Positions 1 to 8,447 of a DNA stretch of 64,000 bases are shown here, piece after piece (position 1 is the first letter of the stretch; every line of letters starts with the position of its first letter). Location: the NCBI GenBank assembly GCA_035496935.1, contig DATJED010000003.1, positions 1 to 64,000 of the forward strand. Direction: 5' to 3'. The notes below the pieces were generated by a model. The model was not told where the DNA came from. It ran no database searches and worked only from the letters and a program-made list of their open reading frames with translations. The stretch comes from Pseudopedobacter sp035496935 (GTDB taxonomy: Bacteria > Bacteroidota > Bacteroidia > Sphingobacteriales > Sphingobacteriaceae). Both the position numbers and the translations under genes were made by a program.

Positions 1-575
1 CCTTCTTTTCTTTTTTTCATGAAGAAAGGAATTACAGAACCATTCGACCCCATTACGTTACCATATCTTACCACAGAGAAGATAATAGGGTTATCTCCTT
101 TTATATTATTTGCGGCCACAAATAGTTTATCCGACGTTAATTTTGTGGCGCCGTATAAATTTATGGGTGCACATGCCTTATCTGTTGACAAGGCAACAAC
201 TCTGGAAACATTGGTCTGAAAACAAGCATCAATTACGTTTTGAGCGCCGTTTATATTTGTTTTAATACACTCGTCGGGATTGTACTCTGCAATAGGAACA
301 TGTTTCATTGCGGCAGCATGGATTACATAATCAACTCCCTTAAATGCTCTTATTAATCGGTCTCTGTCTCTTACATCTCCAATAAAGTATCTGATTTGGG
401 GATATTCACTTTCCGAATACTCTTGAGCCATTTCAAATTGCTTCTGCTCATCCCTAGAAAAGATGATCAGTTTTTTGACGTCTGGATGCTTTGATAGGAT
501 TTCTTTAGTTAGTGCCTTACCCAAGGAACCTGTACCACCTGTTATCAGTATGCTTTTATTTGATAAATTTATCAT
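1..575 (-). CDS. pseB: UDP-N-acetylglucosamine 4,6-dehydratase, PseB-like (partial)
   Basis: This is the N-terminal 191 residues of a gene that runs off the left edge. The family oxidises and dehydrates UDP-GlcNAc at C4 and C6, an early step toward rare amino sugars of surface glycans. Visible are a Rossmann glycine motif TGGTGSLG at residues 12-19, STDKA at 130-134, the catalytic pair YGATK at 141-145, and VVRYGNVMGS at 168-177; all fit the short soluble PseB/FlaA1-core form and not the long membrane CapD form. ATG lies two bases after the stop codon of the Wzz gene, so the two are almost certainly cotranscribed. Family assignment is firm; whether the product is the inverted (Pse pathway) sugar is inferred and the partner genes lie outside the window. 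Confidence 0.85.
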   Translation of the reverse strand, partial: MINLSNKSILITGGTGSLGKALTKEILSKHPDVKKLIIFSRDEQKQFEMAQEYSESEYPQIRYFIGDVRDRDRLIRAFKGVDYVIHAAAMKHVPIAEYNPDECIKTNINGAQNVIDACFQTNVSRVVALSTDKACAPINLYGATKLTSDKLFVAANNIKGDNPIIFSVVRYGNVMGSNGSVIPFFMKKRKE

Positions 576-577
576 CT

Positions 578-1699
578 TTATACGGTTAGCTCTGTAAATA
601 TTTTTTTCATAATTAAAACTAAACAGGTTAAAAAACCTAATATTATTCCGCCAAGTATGATTCCTTTTGCTTTTCCCAACTTATCGATCTTCAAAGGAAA
701 AACAGGTTCATCTATTACTTGTATCAATGGCTTTTCATTTCTGAGCGATATTTTCGCCATCTCTAAATTCTTTACGATCTCTTGGTAGATGGCGCCATTA
801 GCCTGAACATCAATCTGTTTTTTTTGAGATCCTACCCGTAAGGTTTGAAATGCGGGATTCAAATTAGGGTTCGCATCTATCGATGCTGCTACACCGCCTA
901 TATTGGAATTCAATACCCGTCTTACGCTATCCGCTTGATTTTGTAAAATACTCAAATTTTCCGCAGACTTTTTTGTCTTCGTGTTCACATAGAAGGTATT
1001 CACCTTATTGACGATGTTATCCGCAAAGGACTTTGCAAATAGCTCGTCTTCAGATTTTACCTTTACCGCGATAATTGACAGCTTCTTATCCGGCTTACTC
1101 ACTTCCAATATCCCGTTATTTATGTTTTCTACGAGCTTACCCATAATAGAATCTTGGGTTCTGGTAAACTTAGCAGGATTGTTAAATTGGATATTCTTGA
1201 GCTCGGGCTTTTCATCCCAGCCTTCTCTTAATTTATTGAACTCGATATATCTTTCAATCAAAGATTGTTGCTTTCCATCAAAGGTATCCTTAGCCAATAA
1301 AGTTTCTTGAATCATCCGACGGGATTTGTATAGTTCTAGGATGTTGTCCCCCTTAAAAATACCGCCTCCACTGCCGCCTAGATCAATGCCCATCATTGAA
1401 GCGATACCCGAATACTGCCCTAAACCTCCACCGCTTTCACCTTCTTCCAATACGAAAGTAGTCTCAGCTGTATAAATAGGCTTCTTAATTAATGAATAAA
1501 CCAAACCTAATGCACCTCCTACAATCCCAGCGATTAAGATGATCAACCATTTGCTCAACAAATATTTCCACCATTCCTGCAGCTTCAGAATCAGTTCCTT
1601 TAAAGAAATCTCATCGTCTCCGCTGCCTTGCTTTTGATCAGAATAGGTTTCCGTAAACTCGACTTTATGTTTTGAAATATGTTCCTCTGTTTGGGACAT
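578..1699 (-). CDS. Wzz-type chain-length determinant / polysaccharide co-polymerase
   Basis: A 373-residue inner-membrane protein with the polysaccharide co-polymerase layout. A cytoplasmic tail of about 50 residues precedes TM1 at about 51-71. A long periplasmic, partly helical segment follows, and a proline-containing stretch (DEPVFPLKIDK) leads into TM2 at about 345-367. Such proteins set the modal length of O-antigen or capsule chains or couple polymerisation to export. There is no C-terminal tyrosine-kinase domain, unlike the Wzc type. It sits 20 bases downstream of the Wza-like gene and directly upstream of the dehydratase, forming a Wza-Wzz-PseB operon. A glycine-rich insert at about 89-115 (GESGGGLGQYSGIASMMG) is common in Bacteroidota members. 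The polymer is unknown. Confidence 0.85.
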   Translation of the reverse strand: MSQTEEHISKHKVEFTETYSDQKQGSGDDEISLKELILKLQEWWKYLLSKWLIILIAGIVGGALGLVYSLIKKPIYTAETTFVLEEGESGGGLGQYSGIASMMGIDLGGSGGGIFKGDNILELYKSRRMIQETLLAKDTFDGKQQSLIERYIEFNKLREGWDEKPELKNIQFNNPAKFTRTQDSIMGKLVENINNGILEVSKPDKKLSIIAVKVKSEDELFAKSFADNIVNKVNTFYVNTKTKKSAENLSILQNQADSVRRVLNSNIGGVAASIDANPNLNPAFQTLRVGSQKKQIDVQANGAIYQEIVKNLEMAKISLRNEKPLIQVIDEPVFPLKIDKLGKAKGIILGGIILGFLTCLVLIMKKIFTELTV

Positions 1700-1719
1700 C
1701 TAATTTAAATTTAAATAAA

Positions 1720-4218
1720 TTACTTGATGGAATTTAACACCCCTAAGATTATTGCGCCTAAAGAAGCAATACCTGTGGAGATTCCAATTATTTCACCTGT
1801 GGTTAATGCTTTTCTCTCTTCTCTTTTTGGAACGAAAATTTCCGAGCCTGTTTTTACTACCGGGAAATTATTAAAAAATAGAAATTTTTTGGTACTACGT
1901 ACGGCACCATTGGCATAAATAATATACGAACGCCTCTTGAGCGCATTTTGTCCGAAACCGCCAGCGCTTACAATGTAGGATTTAAAACTCTTGCTTTTAT
2001 TGAAAACAACCGTATTTGGAGATAATACTTCTCCACTTACCTTCACCGTTTGTAACTGTTTAGGAACGTTTAAAATATCGCCATCTTCTAAAAATAAATC
2101 TTTCTTTGAGCCCGGCTTTTCTAAGATGGAAGTGAGGTTAATGCCAACAAAGTTGTTGCGTATGGCCAAATTCTGAATATCCAAAGCAGCACTATCTTTT
2201 GCATTTTTTTGGATTCTTTTGAACTGCTCTATTTTTTGACTTTCTTTTTCCTGATCCAGCTGGCTTTCGAAACTGCCTGCTCTTTTTAAGGAAGCACCAT
2301 CTGTAAAAGAAAGTGCCGTTAAACCGCCGGCTCTTTTCACCAAATCAGAAAGCCTTTCATCTTTTTTGGTGATGGTATAAAAACCCGGATACATCACTTC
2401 GCCTTCAATTTTTACCTGCTTTTGTACTTCGTAACCCGGAGAAGATCTTACGGTAATGATATCATATGGTTCCAAAACAAACTTAGCGGCCTCAATGCTT
2501 AGGTTCCTATCTACCTGCATTTGAAATACCTCTGCGGTTCTTGCGGAGGTTGATGTGGCGTCCGAATTTTTAACACGACGGGAGATCTCTATCCTTTGGG
2601 GCGTAGCGGATTCATTAAAACCGCCTGCTTTTAGAATGACTTCTTCCAAACTCATATTTTCTGAGTAGGAAATATCGCCTGGCCGCCTTACCTCGCCATT
2701 AATCGTGACTTTATATTCCTCCCTTAAGTCGAAGATGGACGAAATACTGATTACGTCTTCCCGTTTCAACGGGATGTCTTCGGCGGTACCATTTAAGACT
2801 TTTTTAACGTCGAAAGAAATCAATTCGGTATTTAAATCATCGGTTAAGCGGGTAATATAGGCCCGGTTGCTAAAAGCATCTTCTTTTAAACCTTCAGCTT
2901 TTTGGATCAATGTTTTTAACGTTAGTCCCGGCTCCAGCTCGTATTGCCCTGGTCTAAATACGGCACCTTCGATAGTCACCCTGTTTTCAAAACGGTCCAA
3001 AATCTCGTTTACAAAATACTTGTCTCCACTTTTGGGTTTGTAGGTAGCAAAGTCAGCTGCAACAACGTCTGCTATTTTTTGTTCGGTATCTGTATTTCCT
3101 AATACTTTAACCCTTGCTTTATAAGCTCTTTCGGTAAATCCTCCGGCAAATGCCAACAGGTCATTAAAGTCTTCACTGTCTTTCATCTCGAAAATTGCAG
3201 GGCGCTTCACTTCTCCTACTATTTCTACCCGCTTTTGATACACCGGAACCCTGATGATATCCTGATCCTGCAAACGGACATTGTTTTTTAGATCTCCCCT
3301 TAACAAAAAATCATAAACATCCAGAGCGGCTACTTTTCTGCCGTTTCTAATGACTTCGATATTTCTGAACGAACCGTTATCCGTTGGGCCTCCCGATGAA
3401 TATAGGGCATTAAACAAAGTTGCTAACGAGGGGAGGGTATAGGTGCCAGGCTTCATAACTTCGCCTGTTAAGATGACCTTAATGCTCCGAATGTTTCCGA
3501 TGGTTACGCTCAACTTTGTGTTTCCGGAGTTTAAACCGCTGTAAATTCCTGAAAGTTTGTTTTTGATCCTAGCTGTTGCCGCTTCTACCGTTAAGCCGCC
3601 CACTTGTACTATACCGGCATAGGGAATGTTAATGGTGCCCTCGGGGCTAACTGTTAAATTGTAGCTTACCTCCGAGTATCCGTAAATATCAATCAATAGC
3701 TGGTCTGCTGTGCCGATGACGTAGTTTAAGGGAGTAGCTAAGCGTAAATTGGGTTCGAAAGTAGTAGATGCGTTTGCAAAAAGTTCTTTTCCGAATATTT
3801 TAGATTTTAGGGTTTGTAGCGCAGCATCGGCTTCGGTTTCGGTTTTTTTATCGTCGGAATTGGCGATGTCCGAAACTTCGCCTTCAAAGCTTCTGCTCCG
3901 ACTGCCGTCTTTCCCTTTTACGGTGGCGTCTGTTTGTCCGCTGGCAGAATTCTTTGATTTCACGGCCTCTACTCTTGCTCTAAGTTTTCCGATTTCCGAT
4001 GGTTGCATTCCTCGGGCAGCCGCCATTTGCTCTAACTGCGAATCGGGCAAGCCACTGGATTCTACCTGTTTGATAATCTGCCGAATTTGGTCGTCCGTTA
4101 AATCATCTACTCTTACGTTAGAAAAATTTTGCTGGTTAACGTTTTGTGCTTTGGCGTGTTGAGATGATATTAACCCAATTATTAAAACTAGAAGTAAAAG
4201 CGATTTTCTGATATTCAT
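1720..4218 (-). CDS. Wza-like outer-membrane polysaccharide export protein with six SLBB-type repeats
   Basis: An 832-residue secreted protein with a signal peptide (hydrophobic to about residue 20, cleavage near AKA-Q at 24-25). A Poly_export domain with YVIGTADQLLIDIYGYSE (about residues 165-182) follows. Six SLBB-type units are marked by GEVMKPGTY, GEVKRPAIF, GAVFRPGQY, GEVRRPGDI, GEVMYPGFY and GEVLSPNTV. The C terminus ends in a single hydrophobic helix (GEIIGISTGIASLGAIILG). Wza proteins form the outer-membrane exit channel for capsule or exopolysaccharide. E. coli Wza is about 380 residues, so this belongs to the long multi-SLBB form usual in Bacteroidota. It is first in an operon with Wzz and the dehydratase. 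No lipobox cysteine is obvious. Confidence 0.88.
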   Translation of the reverse strand: MNIRKSLLLLVLIIGLISSQHAKAQNVNQQNFSNVRVDDLTDDQIRQIIKQVESSGLPDSQLEQMAAARGMQPSEIGKLRARVEAVKSKNSASGQTDATVKGKDGSRSRSFEGEVSDIANSDDKKTETEADAALQTLKSKIFGKELFANASTTFEPNLRLATPLNYVIGTADQLLIDIYGYSEVSYNLTVSPEGTINIPYAGIVQVGGLTVEAATARIKNKLSGIYSGLNSGNTKLSVTIGNIRSIKVILTGEVMKPGTYTLPSLATLFNALYSSGGPTDNGSFRNIEVIRNGRKVAALDVYDFLLRGDLKNNVRLQDQDIIRVPVYQKRVEIVGEVKRPAIFEMKDSEDFNDLLAFAGGFTERAYKARVKVLGNTDTEQKIADVVAADFATYKPKSGDKYFVNEILDRFENRVTIEGAVFRPGQYELEPGLTLKTLIQKAEGLKEDAFSNRAYITRLTDDLNTELISFDVKKVLNGTAEDIPLKREDVISISSIFDLREEYKVTINGEVRRPGDISYSENMSLEEVILKAGGFNESATPQRIEISRRVKNSDATSTSARTAEVFQMQVDRNLSIEAAKFVLEPYDIITVRSSPGYEVQKQVKIEGEVMYPGFYTITKKDERLSDLVKRAGGLTALSFTDGASLKRAGSFESQLDQEKESQKIEQFKRIQKNAKDSAALDIQNLAIRNNFVGINLTSILEKPGSKKDLFLEDGDILNVPKQLQTVKVSGEVLSPNTVVFNKSKSFKSYIVSAGGFGQNALKRRSYIIYANGAVRSTKKFLFFNNFPVVKTGSEIFVPKREERKALTTGEIIGISTGIASLGAIILGVLNSIK

Positions 4219-4324
4219 TTATATAGAATAGTTTTTATTGTAATATTCAAACGGGTTATGGACATAATTTTGATTATTAAATATAATACAATTATTTTCC
4301 CTTCCCACTGTCTTTTCTGCCCTC

Positions 4325-4365
4325 ATGCCGGGCAACGGCATTTACTTTTTTCCGAAAAAAGTAAA
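4325..4365. repeat. two abutting inverted repeats (hairpin pair)
   Basis: ATGCCG at 4325-4330 is inverted at 4336-4341 around a 5-base loop. It is immediately followed by TTTACTTTTTTC (4341-4352), perfectly inverted at 4354-4365 around one central base. Similar T-run/A-run palindromes flanked by AGTAAACAAAAA-type sequence occur repeatedly between genes in this group of bacteria (from general familiarity, not checked here). It lies about 100 bases upstream of the wza start and could act as a terminator-like or attenuating structure in either direction. Confidence 0.6.
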
Positions 4366-4618
4366 CAAAAACTCTCGCCTGCGCCATTTGCTATTAATGG
4401 AAGTGCTTTTATTTCTTCATCACCACCGCAAATGCCAAGGGCGAATTAAGCGCAATTAATGTCAGTGCTCGGACTTGATAGCCGCGTTTAGCATGAGACC
4501 ACAAAATTCCTAATTCACATTTATTTCTTATTCAAAACCACTAACAGCTTTTGAAATGCTGACAAATGTAAGGCTAAATTTTGATACACTTCATTATACA
4601 TTTCTTCTTTATTATTTC

Positions 4619-5055
4619 CCTTCCACTCCGCTCAGGCTGACAGTCGACTTTGCTCAGAGTGACAATCGGCTCTATTTAGTATCCTTTATGTCATGCTGAG
4701 CGGAGTCGAAGCATTATTTGTTTTTATAATTGCTATCGTTCCTACAAACCGAAAGTTCTTTTAATTTATTCCAGTATCAGCGATAATAGCTTCTTTTTTC
4801 TTCCTAGTTAGCATTCTCTTTACATTTTACTGAGAGGCTATTTCTCCTAGTTTGTCTTCGACTCCGCTCAGACTGACACCTTAAGTATTGTCATTAAATC
4901 ATAATAAAGCCCCATGCTCTCCTTCGACTCTGCTCAGGCTGATAATCAACTCCGCTCAGAGTGACGACAATCGGCTCTATTTAGTATCCTTTATGTCATG
5001 CTGAGTGGAGTCGAAGCATTTCCACCGCTTCCCCTTCGACTTTACTCAGGGTGAA
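4619..5055. repeat. cluster of dispersed palindromic repeats (CTTCGACTCCGCTCAG family)
   Basis: Core copies in one orientation are at about 4622-4642, 4856-4877, 4921-4942 and 5033-5054; shorter ones are at 4646-4662 and 4948-4964. Copies in the opposite orientation, GTCATGCTGAGCGGAGTCGA-type, are at 4690-4714 and 4995-5019. Two blocks, 4652-4714 and 4954-5019, are nearly identical apart from a 3-base insertion and one substitution. Single relics of the same core appear at 13809-13830 and 18377-18394. Spacing is irregular and no protein is encoded, so this resembles REP-type extragenic elements. Confidence 0.8.
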
Positions 5056-5065
5056 AGTCCAATGA

Positions 5066-6205
5066 TTACTCGAAGTAATTCATCGTTTGGTAACCACCGT
5101 CTTTTAAATATTGATCTTTTTTAGTCAAATGCAAATCAGACTGAATCATATCTTTTACCAACGCTGGCAAATCATACTTTAGTTTCCAACCTAATTTTTC
5201 TTTAGATTTTGTAGGGTCGCCTAACAATAAATCAACTTCTGTTGGACGGAAATATTTTGGATCCACTTTTACAATGGTTTGCCCCAATTTTAATGATTCC
5301 AGGTTTAAACCCAACTCTTTTGCCTTATCTTGATCTACATCGATAATTACCCCTTTTTCGTTTTCGTCTTTGCCAGAGAACTCTACGGTAATTCCCAACT
5401 CTTCAAAACTCATGCGCACAAATTCGCGGACAGTGGTAGTAACACCCGTTGCGATTACAAAATCTTCTGGTTTTTCTTGTTGAAGGATTAACCACATTGC
5501 CTCTATATAATCCTTGGCATGTCCCCAGTCTCTTTGTGATGAAAGATTACCTAAATAAACACATCCCTGTAAACCCATTGCTATTTTTGCCGCAGCTCTG
5601 GTGATTTTACGGGTAACAAAAGTTTCCCCCCGTATTGGACTTTCATGATTGAACAAAATTCCGTTACAGGCATACATATCATAGGCTTCGCGGTAGTTTA
5701 CGGTTATCCAATAAGCGTACATTTTTGCTACGGCATACGGAGAACGTGGATAAAAAGGCGTGGTTTCTGATTGAGGAACTGCTTGTACTAATCCATAAAG
5801 TTCTGATGTTGAAGCTTGGTATATCCTCGTTTTTTGAGCTAAACCGAGTAATCTTACGGCTTCTAAAATTCTCAATGTTCCTATTCCATCCGCATTGGCG
5901 GTATATTCAGGTGTATCAAAACTTACTTTAACGTGGCTCATTGCCGCCAAATTATAGATTTCATCTGGCTGAATCTCTTGAATCAGGCGAATTAAATTGG
6001 TTGAATCCGTTAAATCTCCGTAATGCAAAGTCAACTTCACGCCTTGCTCGTGAGGGTCTTGGTATAAATGGTCAATCCTATCAGTGTTAAAAAGAGATGT
6101 TCTTCTCTTTAAGCCGTGAACTTCGTATCCTTTTTTCAATAAAAATTCTGCAAGATATGCTCCGTCCTGTCCAGTGATACCTGTAATTAATGCAACTTTA
6201 GCCAT
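5066..6205 (-). CDS. gmd: GDP-mannose 4,6-dehydratase
   Basis: Converts GDP-D-mannose to GDP-4-keto-6-deoxy-D-mannose, the precursor of GDP-L-fucose, rhamnose, perosamine and related sugars; NADP-dependent and cytosolic. The 379-residue product has the Rossmann motif GITGQDG at 9-15, STSELYG, the catalytic YPRSPYAVAK with the Tyr-x3-Lys pair, and NHESPIRGETFVTRK, all diagnostic of GMD. The longer reading frame back to 6262 adds 19 residues (MSKENSIILSF...) absent from the family, so the start is placed at MAKVALITG, although that upstream ATG has an AT-rich leader and cannot be excluded. The gene for the next enzyme (fcl or rmd) is not in the window, so the final sugar is unknown. Confidence 0.93.
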   Translation of the reverse strand: MAKVALITGITGQDGAYLAEFLLKKGYEVHGLKRRTSLFNTDRIDHLYQDPHEQGVKLTLHYGDLTDSTNLIRLIQEIQPDEIYNLAAMSHVKVSFDTPEYTANADGIGTLRILEAVRLLGLAQKTRIYQASTSELYGLVQAVPQSETTPFYPRSPYAVAKMYAYWITVNYREAYDMYACNGILFNHESPIRGETFVTRKITRAAAKIAMGLQGCVYLGNLSSQRDWGHAKDYIEAMWLILQQEKPEDFVIATGVTTTVREFVRMSFEELGITVEFSGKDENEKGVIIDVDQDKAKELGLNLESLKLGQTIVKVDPKYFRPTEVDLLLGDPTKSKEKLGWKLKYDLPALVKDMIQSDLHLTKKDQYLKDGGYQTMNYFE

Positions 6206-6367
6206 GTGTGTGTTTAATTTTGAATGAGAGAAGGAGAGAATGATTGAATTTTCCTTGCTCATGTTTTATTTTATTTTGAGTGACGAAAGGAGAAAATAAT
6301 TCGGATGCCCTACCTTCCTTTTCTAATTCGTTTTTTTAATCGCAATACCCCAATTCCGATTATTTCG

Positions 6368-7240
6368 CTACAAAATTTTCCCGTCTGCAATATCTATTAA
6401 GTATTTTCCGTAGCCGCTTTTTACCAACGGTTCGCCCAATTTACGTAATTGGTTGGCATCAATAAAATTCATTCGGTAAGCAATTTCCTCTATGCAACCG
6501 ATTTTTAAACCTTGGCGGTCTTCAATTACCTGCACAAAAATGCCCGCTTGCATTAAAGATTCAAAAGTGCCGGTATCCAACCAAGCTGTTCCTCTGCTTA
6601 ACAAGCCGACTTTTAATAAGCCTTTTTCTAAATAATACTTGTTAACATCTGTAATCTCCAGCTCGCCACGAGGGGAAGGTTTTATGTTTTTTGCCACTTC
6701 TACCACGCTGTTATCGTAAAAATACAATCCCGGAACTGCATAATTTGATTTCGGTTGCTCTGGCTTTTCCTCAATAGAAATTGCTTTTTTATCCGCATCA
6801 AACTCCACCACACCGTACCTTTCTGGATCATTAACTGGGTAGGCAAAAACTACGCCTCCTTTTGGGCTGTTATTAGCTTGCATCAGCTTTGCCATCCCAT
6901 CGCCAAAGAAAATATTATCTCCTAAAACCAAAGCTACCGCATCGTCACCGATAAATTCCTCGCCAATAATAAAAGCCTGTGCCAAACCATCTGGAGAAGG
7001 CTGTTCGGCGTAAGAAAACTTACAGCCCATGCTTTCTCCATCGCCTAAAAGCTTTTGGAAACCGGGCAAATCTTGAGGAGTAGAAATGATTAAAACTTCA
7101 TTAATCCCGGCCAGCATTAAGGTAGCCAAAGGATAATAAATCATCGGTTTATCATAAACCGGCATCATTTGCTTGCTTACCGCAAGCGTAAGTGGATGTA
7201 AACGGGAACCTGTTCCTCCTGCTAAAATTATTCCTTTCAA
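6368..7240 (-). CDS. rfbA: Glucose-1-phosphate thymidylyltransferase
   Basis: Joins glucose-1-phosphate and dTTP to dTDP-glucose, first step of dTDP-rhamnose and other dTDP-sugars. The 290-residue length is normal. The nucleotide-binding start MKGIILAGGTGSRLHPLT, the KQMMPVYDKPMIYYPL segment, LGDNIFFG (metal/sugar site) and TAWLDTGTFESL are all present. rfbB, rfbC and rfbD do not follow in this window, so the pathway must be completed elsewhere. A candidate promoter with a TACCTTTG element lies 42 bases upstream, suggesting its own transcript apart from the DUF3109 gene. Confidence 0.95.
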   Translation of the reverse strand: MKGIILAGGTGSRLHPLTLAVSKQMMPVYDKPMIYYPLATLMLAGINEVLIISTPQDLPGFQKLLGDGESMGCKFSYAEQPSPDGLAQAFIIGEEFIGDDAVALVLGDNIFFGDGMAKLMQANNSPKGGVVFAYPVNDPERYGVVEFDADKKAISIEEKPEQPKSNYAVPGLYFYDNSVVEVAKNIKPSPRGELEITDVNKYYLEKGLLKVGLLSRGTAWLDTGTFESLMQAGIFVQVIEDRQGLKIGCIEEIAYRMNFIDANQLRKLGEPLVKSGYGKYLIDIADGKIL

Positions 7241-7281
7241 GTTGGTATAATTTAAAATTCTATGTTTTTCTGTTAGAAATG

Positions 7282-7289
7282 CAAAGGTA
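7282..7289 (-). promoter_or_regulatory. candidate -7 element (TACCTTTG) of rfbA promoter
   Basis: On the minus strand TACCTTTGC fits the Bacteroidota sigma-ABfr -7 consensus TAnnTTTG and lies 42 bases before the rfbA ATG, just after the stop of the upstream gene. A clear TTTG at -33 is not seen; only a T-rich stretch is at the expected distance. Confidence 0.45.
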
Positions 7290-7294
7290 AAATT

Positions 7295-7882
7295 TTAACC
7301 CTTATTTAAAACATTTATATTTTCTTCCAGCTCCTCATACCAATCTTCGCCGTATTTTCTTATCAATGGCTCTTTTAAGAATTGGTAAACCTTAACTTTA
7401 TGCTCGTTTCCGAACGTACAGGCATCGCTACAAATGATCCAACGATCGTAATGCAACATATCAAATTCTGGATATTGTGTTAAGCGAATAGGGTATAGGT
7501 GACAGGAAATCGGTTTTTTCCAGTCAATTACTTTATCCTCATAAGCCTTTTCAATGGCACATTTGGTGATACCGTTTTCCCAAGTAACGTAAGCGCATTC
7601 TTTATTGGTATCCACGCAAGTGGTGGTATAATCGCCTTCAAAATCTTTTACAGATGTTCCCTGTTGCTCAATTGCCTCGATGCCTTTGGCAGTCATATAA
7701 GGCTTAACTTTAGGATATATTTCCTCCAAAATCGCAAGCTCATCTTCGTTTAACGGAGCGCCGGAATCACCTTCGATACAACATGCACCTTTACATTTCT
7801 CCAGATTGCAGATGAAATTCTCTTTAATTAGTTCCTCAGAAACCAAATGCCCGCCTATTTCTAACATTACTTTCTCACGCAT
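7295..7882 (-). CDS. DUF3109 family cysteine-rich protein
   Basis: A 195-residue soluble protein of the DUF3109 family, related to YkgJ-type cysteine clusters. Conserved cysteines appear in CNLEKCKGACCIEGDSGAP (about residues 25-43), TTTCVDTNKECAYV, TKCAIEK, SCHLYPI and IICSDAC, a pattern suggesting metal (zinc or iron-sulfur) binding. No function is established. Start: the second methionine (7867; MLEIGGHLVSEE) matches the usual N terminus as well as the first does. The gene lies between sugar-nucleotide genes but is widespread in Bacteroidota away from polysaccharide clusters, so its position is not evidence for a glycan role. Confidence 0.8.
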   Translation of the reverse strand: MREKVMLEIGGHLVSEELIKENFICNLEKCKGACCIEGDSGAPLNEDELAILEEIYPKVKPYMTAKGIEAIEQQGTSVKDFEGDYTTTCVDTNKECAYVTWENGITKCAIEKAYEDKVIDWKKPISCHLYPIRLTQYPEFDMLHYDRWIICSDACTFGNEHKVKVYQFLKEPLIRKYGEDWYEELEENINVLNKG

Positions 7883-7904
7883 AATTCCTTGTTTTGGGAG
7901 TTAT

Positions 7905-7961
7905 AGTCCGCGGTCGGTTGTCTGCAGTCCGCCGACTATTGACCACTCACTATTCACTATT
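7905..7961. repeat. simple degenerate repeat (AGTCCG / CACTATT units)
   Basis: Short imperfect tandem units: AGTCCGCGGTCGGTTGTC followed by AGTCCGCCGACTATTGACC and then CACTCACTATTCACTATTA. Low-complexity runs of this kind are scattered between genes in Pedobacter-like genomes (general familiarity). Its right end overlaps the last codons of the acetyltransferase gene, so the residues GNSE and the stop codon of that protein come from the repeat. Confidence 0.6.
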
Positions 7962-8447
7962 ACCTTCCTTATCTACCATTCCTTTTTTTGTTGCGGGGTT
8001 TCCGTACCAAAGCTCAAAATCAGCTGTGCTTTTTGTGAGTACCGAACCTGCGCCAATCAATGAAAACTCGCCAATATTATTACCACAAACTATGGTGCTG
8101 TTGGCTCCCAACGTTGCTCCTTTTTTAACAATAGTTTGTTTGTATTCCGTTTTTCTGTTAATAAACGCCCTGGGATTTAAAATATTGGTAAAAACTACCG
8201 AAGGACCAATAAAAACATCATCCTCAATGGTTACGCCTTCGTAAACAGAAACATTGTTCTGAATTTTTACGCCCTTGCCGATTTTTACGTTTTTACCGAT
8301 GAAAACATTTTGCCCGATATTGCAATTCTCTCCAATAACGGCTCCTTCAGAAACATGGGTAAAATGCCATATTGATGTTCCTGTTCCAATACTTACATTT
8401 TCATCAATCACCGCTGTTGGATGTACAAAAAAATCAGACTTTTGCAT
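7950..8447 (-). CDS. Left-handed beta-helix N-acetyltransferase, WbpD/WlbB-like
   Basis: A 165-residue hexapeptide-repeat protein: VHPTAVIDENVSIGTGTSIWHFTHVSEGAVIG, then repeated [LIV]-G-x4 turns and a C-terminal YGNPATKKG. It resembles enzymes that acetylate the 3-amino group of UDP-2-acetamido-3-amino-2,3-dideoxy-glucuronate (WbpD/WlbB). The adjoining gene is a WbpE-like aminotransferase that makes that amine, and the two reading frames overlap by 14 bases, supporting translational coupling and sequential reactions. The family is a bit longer (about 190), and the C terminus here ends within a dispersed repeat. dTDP-3-amino-sugar substrates remain possible. Confidence 0.75.
   Translation of the reverse strand: MQKSDFFVHPTAVIDENVSIGTGTSIWHFTHVSEGAVIGENCNIGQNVFIGKNVKIGKGVKIQNNVSVYEGVTIEDDVFIGPSVVFTNILNPRAFINRKTEYKQTIVKKGATLGANSTIVCGNNIGEFSLIGAGSVLTKSTADFELWYGNPATKKGMVDKEGNSE

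Larger units (their letters stand above)
4219..5065. other. 847-base gene-free region rich in dispersed repeats
   Basis: No convincing gene lies between wza and gmd. The left part holds two adjacent perfect inverted repeats (4325-4365). The right part (about 4619-5055) holds at least six copies, in both orientations, of a short core resembling TTCGACTCCGCTCAG, including one duplicated block of about 65 bases. The middle (4370-4618) shows no recognised feature. Short ORFs here are made of repeat sequence and carry no domain signature. Because both flanking genes are on the minus strand, the stretch must also contain the promoter or leader of wza near its left end. Confidence 0.8.

Noticed and set aside
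4258..4449. A 63-codon plus-strand ORF in the gap upstream of wza.
   Set aside because: It runs through the two inverted repeats and is explained by them; no start signal or domain.
4619..5055. Repeat cluster considered as a CRISPR array.
   Set aside because: Copies occur in both orientations, spacing is irregular, cores vary, and no cas gene is near.
6206..6262. Longer N terminus for gmd (19 extra residues).
   Set aside because: The extra residues are absent from known GMD proteins and MAKVALITG is the conserved start; not fully excluded.
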